Part shown: positions 7,956-16,139 of the stretch, one piece after another
Position numbering within the stretch: the stretch's first letter is position 1
Layout: the number at the start of each line of letters is the position of its first letter
Assembly (NCBI GenBank): GCA_900542255.1
Contig: UQMR01000024.1
Coordinates: 1-30,262 of the forward strand
Direction: 5' to 3'
DNA from: an uncultured Porphyromonadaceae bacterium
GTDB lineage: Bacteria > Bacteroidota > Bacteroidia > Bacteroidales > Barnesiellaceae_A
Length of the DNA stretch: 30,262 nucleotides
The notes under the pieces: model-generated
Seen by the model: the letters and a program-made list of their open reading frames with translations, nothing else
The model's database searches: none
What the model was told of the DNA's origin: nothing
Translations under genes and position numbers: made by a program

Positions 7956-9209
7956 ATGGCAAAAACAGATACTAAGAGCGTTGAATTTCCGAATGGCAGC
8001 GGTTCATGGCACATTGGCGAATGGGACGAACTGGCTTTGGCCGATTTTATAAAGGAGCATCTCCACGATGATGTTGCCACCCTGCGGTTGAAAAAATGGA
8101 AACCGTTGCCATTTCCGGTAGAGTTTGCCATTACACAGATTGCCGTGCGCAAAAAACTCTCTCTTAAATTACCCTCGCTATACAACGATATTATAGCCCC
8201 CTCGGAACTTGCGGCAGAACAATGCTCGTCTGAGGCCACGGCTAAGTATAAGCAGCATTTGGTCGTGGGCGAAACTCTTTGCGACCTTACAGGAGGCATG
8301 GGCATAGATATACTTTTCATGGCCGAGAATATGTCGCATGCAGTCTATGTGGAGCAAAATGCCTCTTATTGCGACATTGCACAACGCAACTTTAACACCT
8401 TGCATCGCAAGAATATTACGGTCGTCAACAAGGATTGTGTGGAATATATCAACCATACAAACGAGAATTTTGATACGATTTATATCGACCCGGCCCGCCG
8501 TGACAATCAGAATGGCCGCGTATATTCTCTCAGAGAGTGCTTCCCCGATGTTGTTTCTATACTGCAACCTATCATATCGAAATGTAAGAGGCTTATCATC
8601 AAAGCCTCAACGATGGCCGACATTACACAAATCCGCAAAGAATTGGGCGAAAGCGTCCATGCCGATATCCATATCGTGTCGGTACGAAATGAGTGCAAGG
8701 AGATTCTGATAGTTATAGATGCCAATAAACAGGACGACGAGGCTGTTATATGTGCCATGATAGATAAAAACGGCGAGACGGTTACTTGCAAATTCAATCA
8801 TGACATAGAGGGAAATTTGCCCTACCGACTGGCTGAGAATGTACTGTCATATATATATGAACCCGATGCAGCCCTGCTTAAAAGCGGAATGTACAAAAGC
8901 ATATCGGAACAATACGGATTAAGCAAATTGCACAAAAACAGTCATCTGTACACATCCGATTCTTATTGCAGGCACTTTCCCGGCCGGGGTTTTGAGGTAA
9001 TAGAGGTTCTGCCCTTCGCATCCAAGATATGTCGCGGTATGGCAAAGAGATACCCCGTGTGCAATGTGTCTACGCGCAATTTCCCGATGTCAAGTTCGCA
9101 ACTGAGGAATAAACTCGGCGTAAAGGATGGTGGCGACATCTACCTTTTTGCCACTACGAATGCTCACGACACACATATATTGGTAATATGCAAAAAAGTT
9201 GAAGGCTGA
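7956..9209 (+). CDS. Class I SAM-dependent methyltransferase with THUMP-like C-terminus
   Basis: This 417-residue cytoplasmic enzyme has a Rossmann methyltransferase core. Motif I is DLTGGMGID at residues 110-118, the acidic strand follows at AVYVEQN, and the catalytic-type motif is YIDPARRD (about 176-183), continuing GRVYSLRECFPD. The N-terminus (WHIGEWDELALADFIKEH) and the C-terminal part (GRGFEVIEVLPFASK, then ATTNAHDTHILVICKK) fit the Bacteroidota family with a ferredoxin-like and a THUMP-like domain. THUMP domains bind structured RNA, so an RNA substrate is likely, but the modified base is unknown. It is convergent with pyrD, and its last codons form part of the terminator of that operon. 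Confidence 0.8.
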   Translation: MAKTDTKSVEFPNGSGSWHIGEWDELALADFIKEHLHDDVATLRLKKWKPLPFPVEFAITQIAVRKKLSLKLPSLYNDIIAPSELAAEQCSSEATAKYKQHLVVGETLCDLTGGMGIDILFMAENMSHAVYVEQNASYCDIAQRNFNTLHRKNITVVNKDCVEYINHTNENFDTIYIDPARRDNQNGRVYSLRECFPDVVSILQPIISKCKRLIIKASTMADITQIRKELGESVHADIHIVSVRNECKEILIVIDANKQDDEAVICAMIDKNGETVTCKFNHDIEGNLPYRLAENVLSYIYEPDAALLKSGMYKSISEQYGLSKLHKNSHLYTSDSYCRHFPGRGFEVIEVLPFASKICRGMAKRYPVCNVSTRNFPMSSSQLRNKLGVKDGGDIYLFATTNAHDTHILVICKKVEG

Positions 9210-9238
9210 TGGCTTTTATAAGCACATCAACTTTCAAC
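9192..9238 (-). terminator. Intrinsic terminator of the pyrKD operon, inside the end of the opposing gene
   Basis: A 14-bp stem (9198-9211 with 9225-9238; one G-U and one mismatch) is followed on the minus strand by six T (complement of A 9192-9197). The loop contains a further GCTT/AAGC pairing. It lies 36 nt downstream of the pyrD stop. One arm includes the last codons and stop (TGA 9207-9209) of the methyltransferase gene on the plus strand, so the convergent genes probably share this structure. Confidence 0.7.
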
Positions 9239-9273
9239 CGCATGTATCTATTCTACCTCGTTCAGGATAAGAT

Positions 9274-10188
9274 TTACGAGGTCTCCAACGCTCCTATTAT
9301 ATCTGTAACCGAAGCGAAGCCATGACGGGCAAGGTACTCCTCTATGCCATCTATTACTTTCATGGTGATAGCCGGGTCGATAAAATTGGCGGTCCCTATT
9401 TGTACGGCCGTGGCTCCTGCCAACAGAAATTCTATGGCATCTTCTGCCGAAGAGATACCGCCCAAGCCTATTACAGGAATTTTCACGGCTCGGGCTACCT
9501 GCCATACCATTCGCAGTGCTATGGGTTTGACACAGGCCCCCGACAAGCCGCCTGTAACGGTCGATAGAAGGGCACGCCTGCGCTCGGCATCTATTGCCAT
9601 ACCCATGAGCGTATTGATGAGCGATACAGAATCGGCGCCTTCTGCCTCTACGGCAGTGGCTATCTCGGCAATATTCGTTACGTTGGGCGAGAGCTTTACA
9701 ATCAAAGTCTTCGGATATACCTTGCGTACCGCCTTTACTACCGATGCCGCTCCTGCACACGATGTGCCGAAAGCCATGCCGCCCTGCTTCACATTGGGAC
9801 AAGAGATATTCAATTCTATGGCAGGTATGGCGGGGAGCGATGCAACCATTTCGGCCGTAGCCACGTAGTCGTCGATGCAAGCGCCCGATACGTTGACAAT
9901 GATATGGGTATCTATATCCTTAATCTCGGGATAAATATGCTCGGCAAAATATTTAACGCCCTTGTTTTGTAAGCCTACGGCATTGAGCATACCCGAGGGT
10001 GTCTCGGCCATGCGCGGATAGGGATTGCCTTCACGCGCTTCGAGCGTCGTACCTTTTACTATGATGCCGCCCAAGCGCGACAAGTCGATAAAGTCGGCAA
10101 ACTCTATGCCGTAGCCAAATGTTCCTGAGGCCGTCATTACAGGATTTTTCAACTGTAACCGGCCTATTTCTACTGTCAGATTTGCCAT
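9274..10188 (-). CDS. pyrD: Dihydroorotate dehydrogenase, class 1B catalytic subunit
   Basis: This 304-residue FMN enzyme oxidises dihydroorotate to orotate in pyrimidine synthesis. It shows [10 protein letters not shown] (residues 18-27), the substrate loop [18 protein letters not shown], and [13 protein letters not shown], with the catalytic Cys at residue 130. The FMN phosphate site is [13 protein letters not shown], followed by [12 protein letters not shown]. Length is normal for class 1B, which works as a heterotetramer with PyrK and uses NAD+ as final acceptor. Its ATG lies inside the end of pyrK (13-nt overlap), which supports translational coupling and the 1B assignment. It is convergent with the methyltransferase gene. 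Confidence 0.95.
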   Translation of the reverse strand: MANLTVEIGRLQLKNPVMTASGTFGYGIEFADFIDLSRLGGIIVKGTTLEAREGNPYPRMAETPSGMLNAVGLQNKGVKYFAEHIYPEIKDIDTHIIVNVSGACIDDYVATAEMVASLPAIPAIELNISCPNVKQGGMAFGTSCAGAASVVKAVRKVYPKTLIVKLSPNVTNIAEIATAVEAEGADSVSLINTLMGMAIDAERRRALLSTVTGGLSGACVKPIALRMVWQVARAVKIPVIGLGGISSAEDAIEFLLAGATAVQIGTANFIDPAITMKVIDGIEEYLARHGFASVTDIIGALETS

Positions 10189-10955
10189 GTCAGTTGTTCT
10201 ATGTTAAAGATAGGACCTTCTTTGCACACACATACATGCCCGCTCGTGCTCTTCTCTACACAGCAGAGGCATGCTCCTACGCCGCAAGCCATCATGTTTT
10301 CGAGCGATACCTCGCAGGGCGTCTGTTTACTTCGGGCTTTCGATGCTACGGCTACCATCATAGGCTTGGGACCGCAGGCATATATAAATGAGAACTCGTC
10401 GTTCCACACCGAGTGTTGCGTAACGACACCTTTCTCGCCGCAAGAACCGTCATCGGTAGCGATATGCACTTTGCCTATTGCGGCAAACTCTTCGAGTTGG
10501 AGCAAATCTTTTTTGCTGCGCGCTCCCAACAGGAATTGAGGCGCATATCCTTGCTTCAAAAGCTCTTTTCCCCAATAAAGTAACGGGGCAACACCCACGC
10601 CGCCACCTACGAGCAGCGGAGACGCATGCTTGTGCGAGGGATATGAAAATGTATTGCCCAACGGTACGACCATGTTGACGATAGAGCCGGCAGGCATGGC
10701 GGCAAGATGCTTGGTGCCTTCGCCGGCTTTACGAACAAGCAACCACAGCTCGTTCTGCTCCATATCGACATTGTGTACCGATATGGGCCTACGCAGATAG
10801 GTCTTCGGAGAATCGGGTATAAGTATATTGACAAACTGACCGGGCAACATAGGAGGCAAAAGAGCCCCGTCGGCCGGCGTTAATTTCAGTAAGACGTAAG
10901 CATCGTGCAATGCCTTATTCTCTGTAAGCTTAAAATCGAGGATATATTTCTTCAT
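10176..10955 (-). CDS. pyrK: Dihydroorotate dehydrogenase electron transfer subunit
   Basis: This 259-residue FAD and [2Fe-2S] protein passes electrons from PyrD to NAD+. The FAD domain shows [11 protein letters not shown] and [10 protein letters not shown] (the FAD-binding RxxS-type motif). The NAD part shows [19 protein letters not shown] and [11 protein letters not shown]. The iron-sulphur Cys cluster is at the C-terminus: [15 protein letters not shown], then [11 protein letters not shown]. The frame is open to an ATG at 10994, but that would overlap the -7 element at 10992-10999, so MKKYILDFK at 10955 is the likely start. It is the first gene of a two-gene operon with pyrD. Confidence 0.94.
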   Translation of the reverse strand: MKKYILDFKLTENKALHDAYVLLKLTPADGALLPPMLPGQFVNILIPDSPKTYLRRPISVHNVDMEQNELWLLVRKAGEGTKHLAAMPAGSIVNMVVPLGNTFSYPSHKHASPLLVGGGVGVAPLLYWGKELLKQGYAPQFLLGARSKKDLLQLEEFAAIGKVHIATDDGSCGEKGVVTQHSVWNDEFSFIYACGPKPMMVAVASKARSKQTPCEVSLENMMACGVGACLCCVEKSTSGHVCVCKEGPIFNIEQLTWQI

Positions 10956-10991
10956 ACTACACAAGAGCCTTGAAGCCCGTAAATCGGAGAA

Positions 10992-10999
10992 CAAAGATA
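10992..10999 (-). promoter_or_regulatory. Candidate -7 element of pyrKD
   Basis: The minus strand reads TATCTTTG, a full match to TAnnTTTG, giving a leader of about 30 nt before the ATG at 10955. A -33 TTTG is not evident at the expected spacing. Confidence 0.45.
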
Positions 11000-11023
11000 C
11001 GGAATCCTTTTGAAAAAGGCCGG

Positions 11024-11536
11024 CTATTTCGGGGAGATTGCATCTGTTTTGTCGTTGACAAAACTTTCAAAGGTATTATCATCGTAGAATACGATGATTT
11101 TGGTTATCCGGGGAGGTTGTTTCTCTTGCGGGGCCTTTTCTACTCTCATACGATTATAAATAGGATTGGCGGGTCTCACTTCGGGTACCACGGCCGTATC
11201 GACGGCATCGAATGGTATTTCCGCCGGCCGGGGCTGTACAGACTCAGGTTCCTGCTGCACGCTCACCATATCATCGAACTTCAACTCCGGCTGCACGCTC
11301 ATAGCTTCGCTATTTCCGGCTGGTGCAGATAGCATCTCACCTTCGCCCCACAACAACCACACAATCGACAAGTCGGGATATGCTTGGTGTATTTTCGATA
11401 TGATTTCGCTGCTGATGTTGTTATTGTCGCTCTTGGTAAGTTGCGAAAAGGTCGAGCGCGGAATAGCCGCATTATCGGCAAATTGCGACGGTAAAAGCCG
11501 CTTATATTCCATGTATTTTTTGAGTCTCGATATCAT
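11024..11536 (-). CDS. Helix-turn-helix (XRE-like) regulator
   Basis: This 170-residue protein has an N-terminal phage-repressor-type helix-turn-helix: RLKKYMEYKRLLPSQFADNA, then IPRSTFSQLTKSDNNNISSE and ISKIHQAYPDLSIVWLLWGEG, where WLLWGEGEM closes the domain as in many Bacteroidota HTH proteins. The middle is a low-complexity linker rich in Pro, Glu and Val. The last 20 residues (ITKIIVFYDDNTFESFVND) look like a short conserved tail. The start at 11536 is chosen because GGAGAA lies just upstream; upstream in-frame ATGs exist at 11554 and 11623. The targets are unknown; repeats in its own promoter suggest autoregulation. Confidence 0.75.
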   Translation of the reverse strand: MISRLKKYMEYKRLLPSQFADNAAIPRSTFSQLTKSDNNNISSEIISKIHQAYPDLSIVWLLWGEGEMLSAPAGNSEAMSVQPELKFDDMVSVQQEPESVQPRPAEIPFDAVDTAVVPEVRPANPIYNRMRVEKAPQEKQPPRITKIIVFYDDNTFESFVNDKTDAISPK

Positions 11537-11581
11537 ATAAATTTCTCCATCCATTGATACGCTTTCACGAATTGTAGTTTG

Positions 11582-11613
11582 CAAATATAAACAATGGAAT
11601 CCTGATTCGCAAA
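11582..11613 (-). promoter_or_regulatory. Promoter of the HTH regulator, with flanking repeats
   Basis: On the minus strand TTTG (complement of 11610-11613), a 20-nt gap and TATATTTG (11582-11589) match the Bacteroidota consensus exactly. Half-sites GAATC or GATTC occur at 11597-11601, 11604-11608 and 11625-11629, and ATTCG at 11605-11609, 11613-11617 and 11634-11638, surrounding the -33 element. They could be the operator of the regulator itself (inference). Confidence 0.7.
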
Positions 11614-11636
11614 TTCGAAACACAGAATCAAAAATT

Positions 11637-12215
11637 CGTATTTCAGACGCTCACATAGATATGCCATATAATCCACGCGCATAATAACTAAAATTTTATA
11701 TAGAAAATTATGGCTATTCCATTTATATACAACGATATAAAATAATTTTGATATCCATATATGGCACATGTTTGATAACGTGCGTCAAAACAGCCTCGAA
11801 TAAACTTCACATTTTCGTTGTAAAATGTGTTATAGCAATAAAATATGCGCATAAATGCGTGCCTATAACGGTTTGTTTTGGTTATTGATGCGCAAATAAG
11901 AATCCTTTTATGCGCATCTTGGAATTAACTGCCGCGATTTCAAAACACGTTTTATAATTCGTGTTTAAGAATTTTACAGAGTAAAAATTTATGTAATATT
12001 AATACTCTCCTACCCGCCTGTTTGCTATTTGTCAAGTCGTAAACTATGCGAGAATTGGATTGTTCTGGGCCCAGAAAAGAGAGATACGATATAGGAGAAC
12101 CACGTCCGTTTATTGTCGAAGAGGTATTGCGCCAGGGTCTCTAAAGAAATATTGCGCAAATCTGTTTGAGCTGTATAACAAGAACGCCCCGATTACCTCT
12201 TCTCCTCCTCCCCTA
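11637..12215. other. Non-coding region rich in inverted repeats
   Basis: This AT-rich stretch between the HTH gene and the uvrA terminator has no recognisable gene. It contains: CACATTTT/AAAATGTG (11808-11815, 11822-11829); a TATGCGCATA palindrome (11844-11853); GATGCGCA/TGCGCATC (11887-11894, 11911-11918); AAACACG/CGTGTTT (11943-11949, 11960-11966); and the 14-bp palindrome TTCTGGGCCCAGAA (12063-12076). A 32-codon ORF lies at 12046-12144. Function is unknown. Confidence 0.55.
12046..12144 (+). CDS. Possible 32-residue small ORF
   Basis: An ATG at 12046 opens a 32-codon frame ending with TAA at 12142-12144 (MRELDCSGPRKERYDIG, then EPRPFIVEEVLRQGL). The composition is protein-like and charged, without a signal peptide or membrane segment. 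No ribosome-binding site or promoter is evident, and short frames of this size arise by chance. It could also be the remnant of a longer gene. I do not recognise it. Confidence 0.15.
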   Translation: MRELDCSGPRKERYDIGEPRPFIVEEVLRQGL

Positions 12216-12217
12216 TG

Positions 12218-12263
12218 AAAAAGCATCCGGCCTTATGCCATAATTGCTATGACATAAGGCCGG
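12218..12263 (-). terminator. Intrinsic terminator of uvrA
   Basis: An 11-bp GC-rich stem, CCGGCCTTATG (12227-12237) with CATAAGGCCGG (12253-12263), has a further CAT/ATG pairing inside. On the minus strand it is followed by a run of five T (complement of A 12218-12222). It begins 31 nt after the uvrA stop codon. Confidence 0.8.
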
Positions 12264-12293
12264 GCAAAGTTCTTTGTAAATGGTGTGTTATGA

Positions 12294-15119
12294 TTACAAC
12301 TCTTTTTTCAGATATTCGGTGGTAGATGTGTTCGATGTGCTGCATATCTCCTCCGGGCTACCGCAAGCCAGTACCATTCCGCCGTTTCTTCCTCCGTCGG
12401 GCCCCATATCGATAATATAATCGGCACATTTTATCACATCCATATTATGCTCTATCACAATCACCGTATTGCCTTTGTCGGTAAGTTTGTTCAGTACACC
12501 GAGCAAGACCCTTATATCCTCGAAGTGCAATCCCGTAGTAGGTTCATCCAATATATATATGGTATCTCCGGTGTCTTTCTTTGATAGTTCTGTGGCCAAT
12601 TTAACACGCTGGCTCTCCCCCCCCGACAGTGTGGTAGAGGGCTGCCCCAGCTTTATATACCCCAACCCCACTTCCTGCAAGACCTTTATCTTGTTCAATA
12701 CAGAGGGGATGTTCTCGAAGAATTCCACAGCCTGATTGATTGTCATATCCAACACATCGGCAATAGATTTTCCCTTAAAACGCACTTCGAGCGTCTCCCG
12801 GTTATACCGTTTGCCATGACACACCTCACACGGGACATATACATCGGGCAGGAAATTCATAGCTATCGTTTTATAGCCGTTTCCTGAGCAAGCCTCACAT
12901 CGGCCGCCGGCTACATTGAACGAAAAACGGCCGGCCTTGTATCCTCTTATCTTGGCCTCGGGCGACTCGACGAACAAATTGCGAATGTCTGAGAATACCC
13001 CTGTGTATGTAGCCGGATTGGAGCGCGGCGACCTTCCCAATGGCGACTGGTCGACTGTAACGACCTTATCGATATACTCCAACCCTTCGATGCTTTTATA
13101 GGGCAACGGTTCTTGTAGCGACCTATAAAAATGTTGGCTCAGTATGGGCTGCAACGTTGCATTGATAAGTGTCGATTTCCCGCTTCCCGATACGCCCGTA
13201 ACACAGATAAAGCAACCCAAGGGGAATTTCACGGTTACGTTTTTCAGATTATTGCCGGAGGCTCCAGTCAACGTGAGGAAATGCCCGTTTCCTTTCCTCC
13301 GTTGTTTCGGAAGCTCTATTTTCAATCCGCTTTCGGGATTGAGGTACGATGCCGTCAGCGTATTGCTTCGAAGCATTTCGGCAGGGGTTCCCGCAAATAC
13401 TACATACCCGCCATTGCGACCCGCCTGCGGACCCATATCTATGATATAATCCGATGCCAACATCATATCCTTGTCGTGCTCTACAACAATGATGGTATTG
13501 CCTATATCACGCAGCTCCTTCAACGAATTGATAAGACGGGTATTGTCGCGTTGGTGCAACCCTATACTCGGCTCGTCGAGTATATACAGCACATTGACCA
13601 GCTGCGAACCGATTTGTGTCGCCAGCCTTATTCTCTGGCTCTCGCCACCCGAAAGAGTTGCCGAGGCTCTGTTCAGATTCAAATAATCGAGCCCTACGGT
13701 CGTCAGAAAATGCAACCGGCTGCGTATCTCCTTCAATATTTCTGTCGCTATCTTGCGCTGCAAATCGGTCAGCTTATCTTCTACGGCATCTATCCACACT
13801 GCCAGGTCGGCAATATCCATCGATGCCAGGTCGGCAATGTTCTTCCCGTCGATGCGATAGTGTAAAGCCTCTTTATTGAGCCGCTGGCCGTTACATGCCG
13901 GGCATGTGACCACCGAGACAAAGCGTCCGGCCCACTTCTGAGCCGATGCCGACGCCTCGCCCTGCTGTTGCATCTCGATATATTTCACAAGGCCGTCGAA
14001 TGTCATGAAATAGTCCGAGTATCCTTCGGGGTCGTCTTTCAGCACCAAACGCTCGTCGCAGCCGTTGAGTATCTCATCGAGGGCCTCTTCGGGCATATCT
14101 TTCAATGGAGTTTTCAGGGTTGCGCCATGTCGCTCGCATATAGCCTCTATCTGGCCGAATATCAAAGATTTTTTATATTTCCCCAATGCCGTGATACCGC
14201 CGTTGTAGATAGAGCGCTCCATATCGGGCATTATTTTGTCTCTATCTATGACATTGATATACCCCAATCCTTTGCATTGCGGGCAGGCACCCAGCGGCGA
14301 GTTGAAAGAGAAGTTATGGGGTGCCGGCTCTCCGTAAGAGAGCCCTGTCACCGTATCCATCAATGAGCGGCTGTAATGGCGCACCTCTTCCGTATCTACA
14401 TCATATATCATGATAAGACCATCGCCCTGCTTCATCGCAGTAGCTATGCTCTCTTTCACTCTTTGATGGTTTTTCGCAGAAATAATCAGCTTATCGACAA
14501 CCAGTTCTACGCTATGATTCTTATATCGGTCGAGTTTCATGCCCGGCACGATTTCGCACATCTCGCCATCGACCCTTACCGTAAGGAAGCCCTTACGGCG
14601 CATCTGTTCAAACAGCTCTTTGTAATGTCCTTTACGATTCTTGACCAGCGGCGACAATATATACACTTTCTTGTTGTCGTAGCGTTCCATGATAAGGTTT
14701 TGTATCTGCTCCTCGGTGTATTTTACCATCTTTTCCCCGGAGAGATATGAGTAGGCTACGCCTATACGTGCATACAAAAGCCTTAGAAAGTCGAATATTT
14801 CCGTTACGGTACCTACGGTAGAACGCGGGTTCTTATTGGTGGTTTTCTGTTCTATGGAGATAACGGGGCTTAATCCTGTGATTTTGTCAACATCGGGACG
14901 CTCCATATTACCCAGCATATTGCGGGCATAAGCCGAGAAGGTCTCTATATACCTGCGCTGTCCTTCGGCAAAAATGGTATCGAATGCAAGCGACGATTTG
15001 CCGCTGCCACTCAATCCGGTTATTACAGTGAGTGAGTTGCGCGGTATCACGACATCTATATTTTTCAGATTGTGTACCCTTGCGCCATATACTTCTATCT
15101 TATCATCCCCGTTCATCAT
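12294..15119 (-). CDS. uvrA: Excinuclease ABC subunit A
   Basis: At 941 residues this is a full-length UvrA, the DNA damage sensor of nucleotide excision repair, which loads UvrB onto lesions. Two ABC ATPase modules are present. Module one has Walker A GLSGSGKSS at residues 35-43 and the signature LSGGESQRIRLA with YILDEPSIGLHQRD. Module two has GVSGSGKST and LSGGESQRVKLA with YILDEPTTGLHFED. Zinc sites are intact: CPQC with CPAC in the first half, and CEACSGNGYK with PCEVCHGKRYN in the second. The start is MMNGDDKIEVYGARVHNLKN. The gene begins 16 nt after the lytic transglycosylase stop, so the two are probably co-transcribed. Confidence 0.97.
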   Translation of the reverse strand: MMNGDDKIEVYGARVHNLKNIDVVIPRNSLTVITGLSGSGKSSLAFDTIFAEGQRRYIETFSAYARNMLGNMERPDVDKITGLSPVISIEQKTTNKNPRSTVGTVTEIFDFLRLLYARIGVAYSYLSGEKMVKYTEEQIQNLIMERYDNKKVYILSPLVKNRKGHYKELFEQMRRKGFLTVRVDGEMCEIVPGMKLDRYKNHSVELVVDKLIISAKNHQRVKESIATAMKQGDGLIMIYDVDTEEVRHYSRSLMDTVTGLSYGEPAPHNFSFNSPLGACPQCKGLGYINVIDRDKIMPDMERSIYNGGITALGKYKKSLIFGQIEAICERHGATLKTPLKDMPEEALDEILNGCDERLVLKDDPEGYSDYFMTFDGLVKYIEMQQQGEASASAQKWAGRFVSVVTCPACNGQRLNKEALHYRIDGKNIADLASMDIADLAVWIDAVEDKLTDLQRKIATEILKEIRSRLHFLTTVGLDYLNLNRASATLSGGESQRIRLATQIGSQLVNVLYILDEPSIGLHQRDNTRLINSLKELRDIGNTIIVVEHDKDMMLASDYIIDMGPQAGRNGGYVVFAGTPAEMLRSNTLTASYLNPESGLKIELPKQRRKGNGHFLTLTGASGNNLKNVTVKFPLGCFICVTGVSGSGKSTLINATLQPILSQHFYRSLQEPLPYKSIEGLEYIDKVVTVDQSPLGRSPRSNPATYTGVFSDIRNLFVESPEAKIRGYKAGRFSFNVAGGRCEACSGNGYKTIAMNFLPDVYVPCEVCHGKRYNRETLEVRFKGKSIADVLDMTINQAVEFFENIPSVLNKIKVLQEVGLGYIKLGQPSTTLSGGESQRVKLATELSKKDTGDTIYILDEPTTGLHFEDIRVLLGVLNKLTDKGNTVIVIEHNMDVIKCADYIIDMGPDGGRNGGMVLACGSPEEICSTSNTSTTEYLKKEL

Positions 15120-15135
15120 ATATAATCATCCTAAG

Positions 15136-16113
15136 CTATTTTACGACCCATTCCTTGCGATACGCCTTGTATTTGCGAGCGGGCGTATAATACATATCTT
15201 GTTCTATGGGTATCTGTATTACATATTTTTTGCGGCTTTTGTCGGGCATACTCCGAGCCCGCAACCACGGATTGAACTCTTTCAACTGCAAATAGGTGGT
15301 GCCTTGCTGTTGGGCCCATTCGGCGAGATTCTCTATCGTTGTGTCCACCTCGACAGAGCGAGTCTTTATAGGCTGGTACAGTTGGTTGGCTTTCAGTACA
15401 AAGCCATATTCGGCAGGAGCGGCAAATACCTGTTTGAGGGCCAAAATGCGGAATATATATCGCGATGTCTCTTCATTGAGGAACAAATCGAGAGCCCGCT
15501 CCTCTCCCTGCTTCGCAATCTCGGTCGTTATCCTGCCCATTCCGGCATTATATGAGGCTGCCGCATTGAGCCAACTGCCATATTTGGCATAGGCGTTTTT
15601 CAGATACTTGCAAGCGGCGACGGTCGCTTTCTCCACATTGTAGCGTTCGTCAATAGATTCGTTCACTTCGAGACCATATTGGCGGGCCGTCTTAGGCATG
15701 AATTGCCATATACCGGCAGCCCCGGCAGCCGAGTAAGCCCTCGGGTCAAAATGACTCTCTATGGCAGCCAGATATATGAAATCTGCCGGAATACCGTTCT
15801 TTTTCAAGATAGGTTCTATGACAGGCATATATCTATTGGCTCTTTTCAGTGTCAGCAATGTGGTGCTGTGCATGTAGCACGTGGCCGTAAGCTCCCGTTC
15901 GTAACGTTCGTACAGGTCGTACCTGTCCAGTATGACTTTTTCGCCGGCGAAACTTGCTTCTGGCGGCACATCGGGAATGGAAAACGTTGATGAAACCTGT
16001 ACTTGTGTCTCTTCACTACCCGTATATGCCGATATGAATGAGGCTGTGACAGCCAGTATGGCCACCGACCCGCATAGCGATAAAATATTTCGTGCCTTTA
16101 TATGACGACTCAT
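15136..16113 (-). CDS. SLT-domain lytic transglycosylase (MltD-like)
   Basis: This 325-residue envelope enzyme is expected to cleave the MurNAc-GlcNAc bond of peptidoglycan with formation of anhydroMurNAc. The N-terminus is a signal peptide or anchor (LSLCGSVAILAVTASFISAY). The SLT domain starts near residue 100: FIYLAAIESHFDPRAYS with catalytic Glu119, then GAAGIWQFMPKTARQYGL, and NAAASYNAGMGRI. The C-terminal 90 residues (NLAEWAQQQGTTYLQLKEFN, then PWLRARSMP) resemble a degenerate LysM-like domain, as in MltD proteins. It stands between a T9SS cargo gene (26 nt upstream) and uvrA (16 nt downstream) on the same strand. Confidence 0.88.
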   Translation of the reverse strand: MSRHIKARNILSLCGSVAILAVTASFISAYTGSEETQVQVSSTFSIPDVPPEASFAGEKVILDRYDLYERYERELTATCYMHSTTLLTLKRANRYMPVIEPILKKNGIPADFIYLAAIESHFDPRAYSAAGAAGIWQFMPKTARQYGLEVNESIDERYNVEKATVAACKYLKNAYAKYGSWLNAAASYNAGMGRITTEIAKQGEERALDLFLNEETSRYIFRILALKQVFAAPAEYGFVLKANQLYQPIKTRSVEVDTTIENLAEWAQQQGTTYLQLKEFNPWLRARSMPDKSRKKYVIQIPIEQDMYYTPARKYKAYRKEWVVK

Positions 16114-16139
16114 AGTATGATACTGTTATCTGTTGTTGG

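Noticed and set aside
9248..9880. 210-codon open frame on the minus strand overlapping pyrD
   Set aside because: It is another frame of pyrD, rich in Arg, His and Gly, with no domain; pyrD itself is unambiguous.
11637..12215. CRISPR array or integron attachment array
   Set aside because: The repeats are short, differ from one another and are not evenly spaced; no cas or integrase gene is present.
13131..13865. 244-codon open frame on the plus strand
   Set aside because: It lies wholly antisense to uvrA, whose motifs are intact in the other strand; no promoter or recognisable domain was seen.
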